A DNA stretch of 12,524 nucleotides from Chromera velia (lineage: Eukaryota > Sar > Chromeraceae): the NCBI GenBank assembly GCA_018398765.1, contig JAHBMJ010003191.1, positions 1 to 12,524 of the forward strand. Reading direction: 5' to 3'. Numbering within the stretch: position 1 is the first letter of the stretch; every line of letters starts with the position of its first letter. The translations under genes were made by a program, and so were the position numbers. Shown here piece by piece: positions 1-7,007 of this stretch. The notes under the pieces were generated by a model. The model searched no databases. It saw only the letters and a program-made list of their open reading frames with translations, and had not been told where the DNA came from.

Positions 1-43
1 GGGGCTTTTATCTCAAAGCAATTCGTGTGCATAAAGTTTCTTT

Positions 44-316
44 TTGTGCAGGTCATTGGAGGGGCTCAATCTGTCAGATCTGGCTAGCCTGTTTGCCTTT
101 CCGTGCGCGTTGACTGCACCCACAACACTGAAAAGCATCTTTAGGAGCATTAAGAGGAGCACTAGCACATCAGCACCTATGGATCGCCGCGGGTCGCCGC
201 CTCCACAAGAACCAATTGCAGATTTTCTTGTATTGTGGTCATTTTTGTCGCTTTGGGGCTGCCTCTCACCTCTACCTCCAGGGGAGTGGGGGACGGTTTT
301 GCCCGAAAGGACCTAG
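44..316 (+). CDS. Weak exon-like ORF, unrecognised
   Basis: A 90-codon open frame ends in a stop at 314-316. A pyrimidine-rich stretch ending in TTTTTGTGCAG lies at about 41-51, so the frame could be the last exon of a gene starting left of the window, with the ATG-like start being incidental. The predicted peptide begins with a moderately hydrophobic leucine-rich stretch, has a Ser/Arg/Pro-rich middle and a second hydrophobic patch (FLVLWSFLSLWG). I recognise no domain. It could equally be a chance frame, because an overlapping opposite-strand frame of similar length exists at 177-395. No promoter or polyadenylation signal is evident nearby. Confidence 0.15.
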   Translation: MCRSLEGLNLSDLASLFAFPCALTAPTTLKSIFRSIKRSTSTSAPMDRRGSPPPQEPIADFLVLWSFLSLWGCLSPLPPGEWGTVLPERT

Positions 317-358
317 GTAGGTCATTTATTAATTGATCCTTCTTGGGGGAGTGGGGGA
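281..358 (+). repeat. Short direct repeat pair, GGGGAGTGGGGGA
   Basis: The 13-mer GGGGAGTGGGGGA occurs at 281-293 and again at 346-358, 65 bp apart. No function is evident. It may be a remnant of a local duplication or simply G-rich low complexity. Confidence 0.6.
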
Positions 359-420
359 GCAAATCCAGTCGCCAGACCTGGTTAGGTAGGGTCAAAACTA
401 AATAGTTTCAGGGGTGATTA

Positions 421-655
421 TCTACTTTTCGATCGCATTTATTGCATCATACATAGATATGCCAATTATGCAGCTACTATTATGGTTACTAAAATATAGC
501 TATGATCTAACATTGATACAGCTAGCTTCAATTCTTTGTTTTATCTTTTGTTTTAAAAGAATCACATTTTAAAGAATATTTATTAAATTTAAAAGCTTAT
601 AAACAACGATTAAATACAATAGAACACCCTGTGTTATTCCTATATTTCAACGTCC
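421..655. other. AT-rich island with a hydrophobic open frame
   Basis: By hand count this stretch is about 27% GC (only 8 of 60 bases in 541-600), against about 55% in the copia coding sequence just to its right. A frame open from 402 to 569 (stop TAA at 570-572, no obvious start) encodes about 56 residues that are strongly hydrophobic and rich in Ile, Leu, Phe and Tyr, for example ASYIDMPIMQLLLWLLKYSY. Organellar or AT-rich transposon DNA could look like this, but I cannot match it to a known gene. It may also be plain AT-rich intergenic sequence. It marks the left border of the retrotransposon-derived block. Confidence 0.5.
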
Positions 656-678
656 GAAATGATGTTAAAGTCCGGTAG

Positions 679-945
679 GTTTCATTATGTTATGAAGGGT
701 CCCCTCGCGCTCATTTGTTGGGTGCTGAGGATCAGGAGACTGAGGAAGACACCTTCGCTTTGGAGTCTCTACTGTGGGGCAGATCGAGCGAGTCAGACCC
801 AGACGATGAAGATGACGGGGGGGATCCTTCTGATGGAAATAGAGGTCACGGGGACCCTCCCCCAGACGATTTAAATCATCATTCTCCACACAACCTACCT
901 CCAGGGGGTTATTCTGGAGGAGACTGCATGGGGCGGGGGAACAGA
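679..945 (+). pseudogene. Copia polyprotein remnant, acidic linker (frame 1)
   Basis: An open stretch, preceded by a stop at 676-678, encodes an acidic, Asp/Glu/Gly/Pro-rich peptide with segments such as [19 protein letters not shown] and [10 protein letters not shown]. Low-complexity acidic regions are common between the integrase and reverse transcriptase of copia polyproteins. No catalytic motif is seen. Continuity is lost around 880-930, where the plausible protein moves to the next frame; a base gained or lost in the run of Gs at about 903-907 would explain this. Assignment to the retroelement rests on its position and composition and on colinearity with the RT downstream. Confidence 0.55.
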
Positions 946-1825
946 TGATGAGGGAGGTGGAGATGGTGGGGGGAACGCTCCTCCTGGATCTTCCCAAGCT
1001 CTACATCATGGCATCTCCGTTGAAGAGAGGGCCCGCCTCCGTCTATCGGCTCGCAGACGACCGCGGAGATCGTCTGGGAGAAAGATCTTCTCCGGGGATG
1101 ATGGAGACGACGAAAGAGGGGCAGAGTCTTCTGCCGAGAGGGGTAGAGGTGATGAGTCCGAACTGGAGGATAGACCGATTGACCCCTCTGCACACCCGGG
1201 GGGCACGGATAGGTCCCGGTCCGAACAAGGTACTCCCATCCGAGAGAGGAGAGTTTTAGGTCCAGCTGCGCTGGAGTTCTCTTCGTACGATCGTCAGCCG
1301 ATGGAGGCCTACCCCGTGAAGGGGGCAGTTGTCTAGAAGGACAACAGGAAAAAGTTTGTGGCCCTCTACTCAAAGGCGCGTAGGAGCTACGGATGGGCAG
1401 ACCTCGCACCCGATCTTTCGGTAAGGGACCCCCTCGCTTTCAAGGTCAAGGAAATCAGGGACGGGAGAGTGAAACGGTTGTCCATCAAGCACGTGTTTGA
1501 CATTTGGGAAGGGAGAGTCCCCGAAGAGGCTGTGCGCATGATTGATGACCCCGTCCAGCTCTGTGAAGTTGGAGTTTGGAAACTGCCGGAGGAAGAAAGG
1601 GTAGGGGGTGCAAAGGGCTCTGCAGACGCGGTCTCTGTAGATCCTTCCGCATCGTCGTCTTCCTCTGCTGTGCCTTCCTCTTCTGTTATCCTTGCTGTGC
1701 CTCCTATCAAGGGGGAGTCACGTGTTGTTCCTGAGGCTGCTGAGTCTCAACCTGTTGTTCCTTCGAGGCGGGGAGGAGCGAGCGGAGGATCATGGGGGTC
1801 CTCCTGCTATCAAAGGGGCATCTGA
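902..1825 (+). pseudogene. Copia polyprotein remnant, central linker (frame 2)
   Basis: This frame opens after the stop at 872-874 and continues the acidic, Arg/Ser-rich linker (GDDGDDERGAE, RSRSEQGTPIRERR). It is interrupted by TAG at 1334-1336. Reading on, it gives a better-ordered block ([20 protein letters not shown], then [20 protein letters not shown]) ending near GVWKLPEEE, and then a Ser/Val/Pro-rich tail. The ordered block may be a conserved domain of this copia lineage between integrase and RT, but I do not recognise it by family. The frame ends at 1823-1825. The colinear protein appears to continue in the third frame from about 1785, so a frameshift is likely in the G-rich 1765-1800 stretch. 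Confidence 0.55.
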
Positions 1826-2426
1826 TGAAGGGAATGAGGTTGGGGGAGTTGAGCCACTGGGCCCGATTGCGGAGAATGACACTCAGAATGTGGAGACGGA
1901 TGAGGAGCCTCCGTCTCTGGTGGCGTCTACAGACAGGGACGGGTATGTCTTAGATGCCAGCTTGTCAACGTTTGAGGCAAGCGGCCTGGCCTTCGGGAGC
2001 AACAGCAGCTCCTCGGATGAAGAGTAGGGTGTCCTGGGGGGTTGGAAACTTCCCAGGGCCAGAGAAGGACCCATCGTGAGGCGGAACCTACCCAAAGAGG
2101 AGGTTGAGGAGATGAACAATGTGGATGAGGTTTTGCAGGGCCCGCAGTGAGAGCGGTTCAACACCCTCTGTGCGATGGAGGTTTTGAGGGAAGAGCGAGC
2201 AAAGAGAGTGCCCGAGGGGACGGGGAGGAACTGGAATGATGATTTCCGGGAGGAGAGAGGCATTCCGTCGTTCGCTGGGGCGATGGTATAGGAGAGGGAA
2301 GAGGGCAGTCCCAAACGGGCTGGGATGCCTAAGAGCCCCACCAGGAGTAGGTAGTGCGGTTTTCCTCACCTGTCTTGCCTTTCCTCCAGGAACCTTCGGT
2401 CAGGGTTCCTGTTCACGGGAGCTGCC
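1785..2426 (+). pseudogene. Copia polyprotein remnant, region before RT (frame 3)
   Basis: This is in the same frame as the RT downstream. It is interrupted by TAG at 2025, TGA at 2148, TAG at 2289 and TAG at 2352. The peptide is first acidic ([13 protein letters not shown], then SNSSSSDEE before the first stop) and then becomes charged and helical-looking (RNLPKEEVEEMNNVDEV, EVLREERAKRVPEGTGRNW). Just before the RT it reads NLRSGFLFTGAAMYEEEM. The last stop lies inside a 39-nt segment with splice-like borders (2351-2389). All four stops could result from single substitutions, which fits an old, non-selected copy. Confidence 0.6.
2351..2389 (+). other. 39-nt intron-like segment in the copia frame
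   Basis: The borders fit AG|GTAGTG ... TTTCCTCCAG|G, with a pyrimidine-rich stretch before the AG. The length is a multiple of three, and removing the segment would delete the in-frame TAG at 2352-2354 while keeping the RT frame. Against it, 39 nt is very short for most spliceosomal introns, and three other stops upstream show that the copy is dead anyway. Confidence 0.25.
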
Positions 2427-3755
2427 ATGTATGAGGAGGAGATGAGCCGTTTCAAGAAGGGCTCTACCCAGCTCCCTGCCACAAAGGAGGAGATCGACTC
2501 GGGGTCTTACAAGCTCGCTGCCCTGAAGGAGTGGCTGGTGAGCATTGTGGGAAATCGGATGCTCGGCAGGAGGGTTAAGAGGAACGAGGTTCGGGCGGTC
2601 GTCGGTATGGGCTGGCGATGCACTTGGAAAGAGATAGACGATGGGGGCCGGAAGCCTAAGGCGAGGTTTTTCGCAAAGGGCTTCCTGGACGGCCGACTCA
2701 TTAACACCTATGTCGGAACACTTTCCATCGCGGGGATCAATACCGTCTGCCTTTTCATTGTGTCCACAGGAATGGAGATGGGGGCGGCGGATGTGACCGC
2801 TGCTTTCTTGACCTCCAAGGATCACAACGCCAAGCGGGTCGGTGCGACACTACCCTCTGTGCTACCTCGAGTCCCTGAGGAGAACCCCTTCAAGGATATC
2901 TCTGACGATAAATACAAGGAGTTGAGAAGGATGGCGGCCGAGTACGAGCCCGGGGGCACGTACTTGGTGGAGATAGGCCTCTACAGACTGCCCTGTACGG
3001 CCCAGCTTTTCGACCATAAGTTGAAAGGGGTGTGCAAGGAGTTGGGGTTCAAACGCATGGACACGGCTATCGCAGTCAAGGCTCCCCCTGAGGGAGGGAG
3101 AGCCCAAGCCATCGTCATGACTTGGATAGACGATTTGCTGACTGGAGCTCCTCCGAAGGAGCACAAGGTCCTTCAGGAGACCCTCAATAAGAGGCTGGGC
3201 TTTGGGTCCGTATGTGTGATTGGGGAAGGATCAGAGAGGAAGTTTTCTGGAGTGGATATCTCCAGAGTCTCTACGGAGGAGATTCATCTCTCCCAGGTCT
3301 TGTACCTCGAGAACACAGACACCACTCTTCTATGGGAGATTTTGAAGGAGAAGCGTCTGAGCAAACCCTGGAAGGGTTTGGACGGCAAGAGTGCTGAGCC
3401 CTCCACCAAGGAGGAGGTTGACAACCAGTATGAGAAGCCGATCCGTGCTGGAGTCGGGACTCTGCAGTGGGGGGTGAGGATGAATCTGCTCCGTGCGGTG
3501 TGGGGCCACACGGTAGCGCAGTCGATTTCGAAGCCCTCCAGGCGCATCTTCAAGACGGTCGTGCGCATCATCGAGATGCTGAAGGGGCACCCTGACAAGC
3601 GGGTTTTTACGAATGTGGGGCTCGTGCCTGTCGTGCACGCGTACTTTGACGCAGCGTTCAAGTTCGCGACTTATGCTGTACGGTTGGGTTATGTTGTCAG
3701 GATCCTGCACTCGATCGAGCTGCGAGGGGACCTGCGGTCCCTCCTGGAGAACTAG
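2427..3755 (+). pseudogene. Copia-type reverse transcriptase (RVT_2), start of RNase H
   Basis: A 442-codon open frame encodes most of the RT of a Ty1/copia polyprotein. It includes the entry block WRCTWKEIDDGGRKPKARFF followed by AKGF, which matches the copia W-V-x-K...R-x-K-A-R-L-V-A-K-G-F pattern. The first catalytic Asp (residue 122) is in ADVTAAFL. The catalytic pair is in MTWIDDLL (Asp 235 and 236), where the usual Y-V-D-D is W-I-D-D. The later FSGVDISR and the conserved connection ending in AYFDAAFK follow, and the Asp codon at 3648 would be the first RNase H aspartate. The ATG is only the first Met after the last stop, not a true start, since copia RT is released from a longer polyprotein. 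The frame ends at TAG 3753-3755, inside RNase H. In a live element the enzyme would copy the element's RNA into DNA. Confidence 0.92.
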
Positions 3756-4101
3756 ATCGCATGGGCTACCAAGAGCGCGGGAAGGAAGGTCGGATCTTCC
3801 ACCGCCGGGGAGGTGCTCGCCTTTGAGTTTCTTCTCAAGAAGCTCTTCGGTATCGTTGCCCTCGTTAAGGTAATGTTGGGCCCTTAAGAAGGTCCGTGTG
3901 ATCGTCTACATGGACTCCGGCCCCCTCTACGACCAGTTCCGGTCTGGCAAGGCCCAGACCGATGCGACCATGCAGAGCGTTTTGGAGTGGTGCATTCAGG
4001 AGATGCGTGTCCTTGGGGCAGATCTCCAGTGGATTGCACGATCGAGGAACGTGGCGAACGTGATGACCAAGTGCGCCCTCCCCGGTGGGAAGATGGCGTG
4101 A
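3756..4101 (+). pseudogene. Copia RNase H C-terminus, frameshifted
   Basis: Right after the stop at 3753, the same frame gives IAWATKSAGRKVGSSTAGEV, which aligns with the copia I-x-W-x-S-K-x-Q...S-S-T-E-A-E block; the Glu codon after TAG is the likely catalytic Glu. That frame stops at TAA 3885-3887. The protein continues in frame 1 from about 3889 as KVRVIVYMDSGPLYDQF and ends ARSRNVANVMTKCALPGGKM, stop 4099-4101. The third catalytic Asp is in YMDSG. The terminal A-D-x-x-T-K motif reads A-N-V-M-T-K, so the fourth acidic residue is Asn (codon 4057-4059). With the stop and the frameshift this marks an inactive RNase H. In the live family it removes the RNA strand during reverse transcription. 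Confidence 0.85.
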
Positions 4102-4122
4102 ATCCGGCGGCGTGGAACTTCT

Positions 4123-4134
4123 GGAGGGAAAGGG
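4123..4134 (+). other. Polypurine tract (putative second-strand primer)
   Basis: GGAGGGAAAGGG lies 21 bases after the polyprotein stop and is directly followed by TG at 4135-4136. This is the usual arrangement at the left edge of a 3' LTR. The assignment is by position and composition; no second LTR is available to confirm the edge. Confidence 0.55.
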
Positions 4135-4271
4135 TGCGGGGCTTTTTCTTTCTCTCTTTTGTGTCCTATTTCTGTCGTCTACTCTTTCCTTTCTGTTGTT
4201 CCTTTGCAGGTAGGCGTGTACAGGGTTTTGTTTTCGCTCAGGGTGGGGACGACTGGGGTTTGGGTTCGGGC

Positions 4272-4279
4272 ATAAAAGG
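4272..4279 (+). promoter_or_regulatory. TATA-like box in the putative LTR
   Basis: ATAAAAGG lies about 137 bp into the presumed LTR, in a GC-rich surround, at a place where LTR promoters often carry a TATA box. It is a sequence match only; no transcription start is known. Confidence 0.35.
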
Positions 4280-4333
4280 AGCTAGATAGGCCAGAGGTAC
4301 TGTTCGTCCCTTTTATCCGTTTCTCTCTCTCGT

Positions 4334-4341
4334 TAATCTGT
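4334..4341. repeat. Target-site duplication, left copy (TAATCTGT)
   Basis: TAATCTGT here is identical to 4921-4928 and directly abuts the left terminal inverted repeat. Confidence 0.93.
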
Positions 4342-4356
4342 CTAGGGGGGGGCACT
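4342..4356 (+). repeat. Left terminal inverted repeat
   Basis: CTAGGGGGGGGCACT is a perfect inverted match to 4906-4920, including the run of eight Gs. Confidence 0.95.
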
Positions 4357-4507
4357 CTGGAAGGTTATGGTAGATTTTGAGCCCAAAATAACATAAAATA
4401 TAAACAAAAACAGATTTTTGCGAGCCAGTCTGGCAACTTGGAGCTCTACTTGGTCAAGTTACGTCGAAATCTAATGTTTTTGAAGTGTAGGCTAGGTGAA
4501 TACTTTG

Positions 4508-4899
4508 GGTTACCCCCTTTTTATCTTTGTCACACAAAGAGGTTACAGGTTACCCAGTTACGAGCATTTTAAGCTCAGTAACCAACCAAATTTTCAATTT
4601 TTAAAAACATTCAAAATGATGTTTAGAATACGTTTGAATGCTTCTTGAGGGAGGTTACTTCATTTTTGAGGGGGGTCAAAAAAGGTTACGGGTTACCCGG
4701 TTATGGGGGGTTTGGGGGCAAAGTGAGTGTGATACATTATTTTTCATCATTTTTAACCATAACCTGAATTGTTTAACAATCTTGAAGCCAGTTTTATGAG
4801 TAACCAAACGTAACTAATCGATTAGCACCACTTTTGACTGATAGATACATGTCACACGTTGTAGGCGGGGGGTGTAGGGTCAGTAACCATGGTGTAACC
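4508..4899. repeat. Internal GGTTAC motif cluster in the MITE
   Basis: Exact GGTTAC starts at 4508, 4541, 4548, 4653, 4684 and 4691; exact GTAACC starts at 4578, 4800, 4883 and 4894. One-base variants occur at 4363, 4556, 4699, 4759 and 4810. Chance would give about 0.3 exact copies in 579 bp on both strands. Short subterminal motifs of this sort commonly bind transposase in hAT and related elements, so that role is inferred here. Confidence 0.85.
4608..4640. repeat. Central inverted repeat of the MITE
   Basis: CATTCAAA (4608-4615) and TTTGAATG (4633-4640) form an 8-bp stem with a 17-nt loop close to the element's midpoint (4631). Confidence 0.6.
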
Positions 4900-4905
4900 G
4901 GCTGA

Positions 4906-4920
4906 AGTGCCCCCCCCTAG
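4906..4920 (-). repeat. Right terminal inverted repeat
   Basis: AGTGCCCCCCCCTAG is the exact reverse complement of 4342-4356. Confidence 0.95.
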
Positions 4921-4928
4921 TAATCTGT
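4921..4928. repeat. Target-site duplication, right copy (TAATCTGT)
   Basis: Identical to 4334-4341 and directly abuts the right terminal inverted repeat. Confidence 0.93.
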
Positions 4929-5388
4929 TCTCCCAGATAGGCGACTAGATGGGGAAGTGACAAGAAAGAGGGGCAGGAAACAAGGGGTCTCCTGCTGGGT
5001 AAGCATGAGCTCAGCCAGGCAGGAGAGCAAGAAGAGTTAGGCAGGAAAGCAAGAAAGCCAGAGGAGCGGGTCCTCTTCCGCTACACCCGTCCGTATACCT
5101 CCGCAGCCATGCATATTCGGTAGTTGTCTTATTCTATCTCGTCCTATTTGTATTCGTGTTTTGTTTGGTTGTATTCCACACTCTGGCGTAGTTGGCGCAT
5201 GTGCCTCTGCGTCACGGGCAAAGCATCCAATGCTCAGGCAATACATGAGGCCATGCAATAAGCGGGCCCAAATTTCATGTAAACCGAACATTAATTTTTT
5301 TTGGGGGGGGGCAGTTCGAGTGGAACGAACGAGCGTAGACCGTTAAGGTCAATTACATGGGGTGTATGGGTGGGTAGATCCGACGTTC
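4929..5388. other. No gene seen; possible LTR continuation, then unassigned
   Basis: The first part continues the sequence interrupted by the MITE and is purine-rich (repeated AGGAAAGCAAGAAAG-type stretches at about 4960-5065). A homopolymer pair, T8 at 5295-5302 and G9 at 5303-5311, follows. Only short unconvincing frames occur on either strand. The right end of the copia LTR may lie in this stretch but cannot be fixed. Confidence 0.5.
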
Positions 5389-5794
5389 ATGAGGAGGCTT
5401 TACCCTGTCTGTTCGCATCTGTTTTCCTGCACTCCGTGTTTGATGCCCGTCTGCATAAGAGATCCATGCGCAGGAAACAGACGGGCTGTTTACGCAGCGA
5501 AGGTGAGTGGCCGAAACACTCAAGCAGTCCGATCTCTGTGCGCTTTCCTTCCTCCGTTTTGAGCAGAATAGGCCTAGCCAGACCAGTTAGACAGCCTAAA
5601 GAACGCTGCCAGCTGGCATAAGGAGCGTGAATGATTTTTTTTTGCGTTCATTTATAACCTGGCTGCCTGTTTGCAATCCGTTGTGGTGATGGAGTTGGCA
5701 TGCTGCCTGACCGACGCTTTGATCTGTACTTTCGTCTCACTCCCTGCAGGGCTTTGCATCACCCCCGAGTGAATTCATAGGAAAATGTAGATAG
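5389..5794 (+). CDS. Possible small two-exon ORF, unrecognised
   Basis: ATG at 5389 opens 38 codons (MRRLYPVC ... AVYAAK) to AAG|GTGAGT at 5503. A CTGAC branch-like motif lies at 5706, and the pyrimidine-rich acceptor CACTCCCTGCAG ends at 5749. Joining in phase 0 adds GFASPPSEFIGKCR and a TAG at 5792-5794, giving about 52 residues with a 247-nt intron. The donor and acceptor fit spliceosomal consensus well, but the product is short, Cys-rich and unlike any family I know. No polyadenylation signal is apparent. Chance splice-like signals are a real alternative. Confidence 0.15.
5445..5486. repeat. 9-bp inverted repeat
   Basis: GCCCGTCTG (5445-5453) and CAGACGGGC (5478-5486) are perfect complements with a 24-nt loop. 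A second imperfect pairing, CTGTTTTCCTGC with GCAGGAAACAG, overlaps it, so the stretch could form alternative RNA folds. Confidence 0.5.
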
Positions 5795-6260
5795 AAAGGG
5801 GGGAGGGTGCTCATGGGGAGCATCACGTCTGGCAGGTGGCAGCCTAGGTAGGGGGAAAGACCATTGTGCGCACACTGAAACTTTTTGTCTCTTTGTCTCA
5901 TCTTTCTATGCACAGCTCTTTAGCAGGATCGCAAGGGCGTCCTATGTTCATGATGAACTGTCCCGGTCGGACGTATAACTGCCATGCAAGAGAGACCTGA
6001 TCCAAGTGCAAGGGGCATTTTGGGTGAGAATGAGAGCTTAGCTGTGTTGTGGGCGTTTCTTTCCTCTGCCGGCATCTCATCCTGCCTCAAGCCTGTCCTC
6101 CACTCTGGAAGGTCAGGTTAGAGGTGAGTGTAAGTCCGGGTGTGTTCGGTTTTATGGGTTTGTATTTATGAAATCCTTTCCCCAGAAGGTCAGGGGAGTG
6201 CGTGGTGGCTCTCCTATAATTTTTAAATTGTTTCCGCAAGGCATGCGTGAAGGGGTAGGG

Positions 6261-6277
6261 GGTGCCTCGGGGGCACC
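6261..6277. repeat. GC-rich hairpin
   Basis: GGTGCC and GGCACC form a 6-bp stem around a TCGGG loop. No role is evident. Confidence 0.5.
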
Positions 6278-6853
6278 TTCCTTGAAGTGCAGTTCGTTTT
6301 TGTATATTTGTTTTCTCTCCCTCTTTCTTCTTGGTTTAGATTTTCGCACGGCCCGGGGAAGCTTGCCACATCATAGAGACGTGCATGGTCGGTAGACGCT
6401 AGCCGGGTATGGGCGTCTTCGGGTTTTCCGTTTTAAATTCGTTTTCACAGACGGAAAGGAGCTGGGAGGGAGAGGCCTTCCCGTCCTGTCTATGTAGGCA
6501 GAGACCTTTTGCAGTCATGTGTTCCTTGAGCTGCCGGTTAGCGTTAGGGGGGCTTACGATGCCGACACCCTAACACATGGCCGACCCGAACTAGAGTAGG
6601 GTGGGTAATGCAAGCAAAACATTTTCCCTTCCCTTTGTGGTGGTCGCGGGGCTATCCACATATACCGTGGGTCTGAGTGCGTGAAAGAAGGAAAAGAAGT
6701 ACTGGGAGAGAAGGTGGTAAGGACTTTGTTTTTGACAGGCCTGTTCTGGAAGATTGGGTCTCTTTGCCAGCGTAACACGGCGGCGGGTTATACAGATATG
6801 CATGGACCAATTAGAACCTGCCGCCAGACCTTAACCGGCTCAAAAATTTCAAG

Positions 6854-6886
6854 GGGAAAAGGAACAGCCCTCTGTTCCCTTTTCCC
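6854..6886. repeat. Long hairpin with one bulge
   Basis: GGGAAAAGGAACAG (6854-6867) pairs with CTGTTCCCTTTTCCC (6872-6886) over 14 bp with a single bulged C in the right arm and a 4-nt CCCT loop. This is the strongest isolated hairpin outside the array. It could be a MITE remnant or an RNA stem; nothing decides. Confidence 0.65.
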
Positions 6887-6966
6887 TCCTGGACTCAAAG
6901 CAACGACCCTAAGGGATGTCAGTTCGCCTCTCTAGACTCTCTCTAGCTGCTTAGTATAGAGAAAAC

Positions 6967-6989
6967 GACTCCCAAACTCACAGGGAGTC
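6967..6989. repeat. 7-bp hairpin
   Basis: GACTCCC (6967-6973) and GGGAGTC (6983-6989) flank a 9-nt loop, about 80 bp after the longer hairpin. The related word GGACTC recurs nearby at about 6890 and 7042. Confidence 0.5.
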
Positions 6990-7007
6990 CAAAGAATGGA
7001 CGTCTGA

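Larger units (their letters stand above)
679..4341 (+). mobile_element. Decayed Ty1/copia-type LTR retrotransposon, 5'-truncated
   Basis: Reading rightwards, the segment holds a low-complexity acidic linker, a copia-type (RVT_2) reverse transcriptase, an RNase H, a polypurine tract and a TATA-bearing presumed LTR start. That order is the Pseudoviridae/Ty1-copia order, in which integrase precedes RT. I see no gag zinc knuckle, protease or integrase core upstream, and no 5' LTR, so the left part is missing. Coding continuity is broken by frame changes near 880-930, 1765-1800 and 3885, and by in-frame stops at 1334, 2025, 2148, 2289, 2352 and 3753. The element is therefore non-functional. The right limit is uncertain: the LTR appears interrupted by a transposon at 4342 and may continue after 4928. 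Confidence 0.88.
4135..4341 (+). mobile_element. Putative start of 3' LTR (U3/R), interrupted
   Basis: The segment begins with TG after the polypurine tract. It is rich in pyrimidine runs and contains a TATA-like ATAAAAGG at 4272-4279. It is cut by the transposon inserted at 4342. The continuation after 4928 (TCTCCCAGATAGG onwards) is probably more LTR, but the end cannot be placed because there is no 5' LTR for comparison. Confidence 0.45.
4342..4920. mobile_element. 579-bp MITE-like DNA transposon, hAT-like by TSD length
   Basis: The element begins CTAGGGGGGGGCACT (4342-4356) and ends with the exact reverse complement (4906-4920), a perfect 15-bp terminal inverted repeat. It is flanked by perfect 8-bp direct repeats. 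It has no open frame of note, so it is non-autonomous. An 8-bp duplication is typical of the hAT superfamily, and T-A-G-G-G-G is common at hAT ends, although here the duplication fits only if the element starts one base earlier at C. Other superfamilies with 8-bp duplications are not excluded. The interior is packed with GGTTAC and GTAACC motifs. The insertion is younger than the LTR it interrupts. Confidence 0.93.
5795..7007. other. No gene seen; splice-like signals and hairpins only
   Basis: Open frames here are short and overlap on both strands, and none resembles a known protein. Splice-like pairs occur, for example AGAG|GTGAGTGTAAG at 6124 and TCCTTTCCCCAG ending at 6185 (62 nt), and further pyrimidine-rich AG sites near 6340 and 6449. 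They do not assemble into a convincing reading frame. Several hairpins are listed separately. I found no tRNA, rRNA or snRNA signature by eye. Confidence 0.5.

Noticed and set aside
1-25. Possible 5' LTR copy: GGGGCTTTT at the window start resembles GGGGCTTTTT at 4138
   Set aside because: Similarity ends after about ten bases and nothing downstream matches, so it is not evidence of a second LTR.
4684-4707. Telomere-like GGGTTA words in the MITE
   Set aside because: They are part of the GGTTAC motif set on both strands and do not form a regular telomeric tandem.
6152-6395. Overlapping ORFs on both strands at 6152-6349 and 6168-6395
   Set aside because: They are short and overlap on both strands, have no domain, and start inside a splice-acceptor-like pyrimidine tract. 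They are most likely chance frames.
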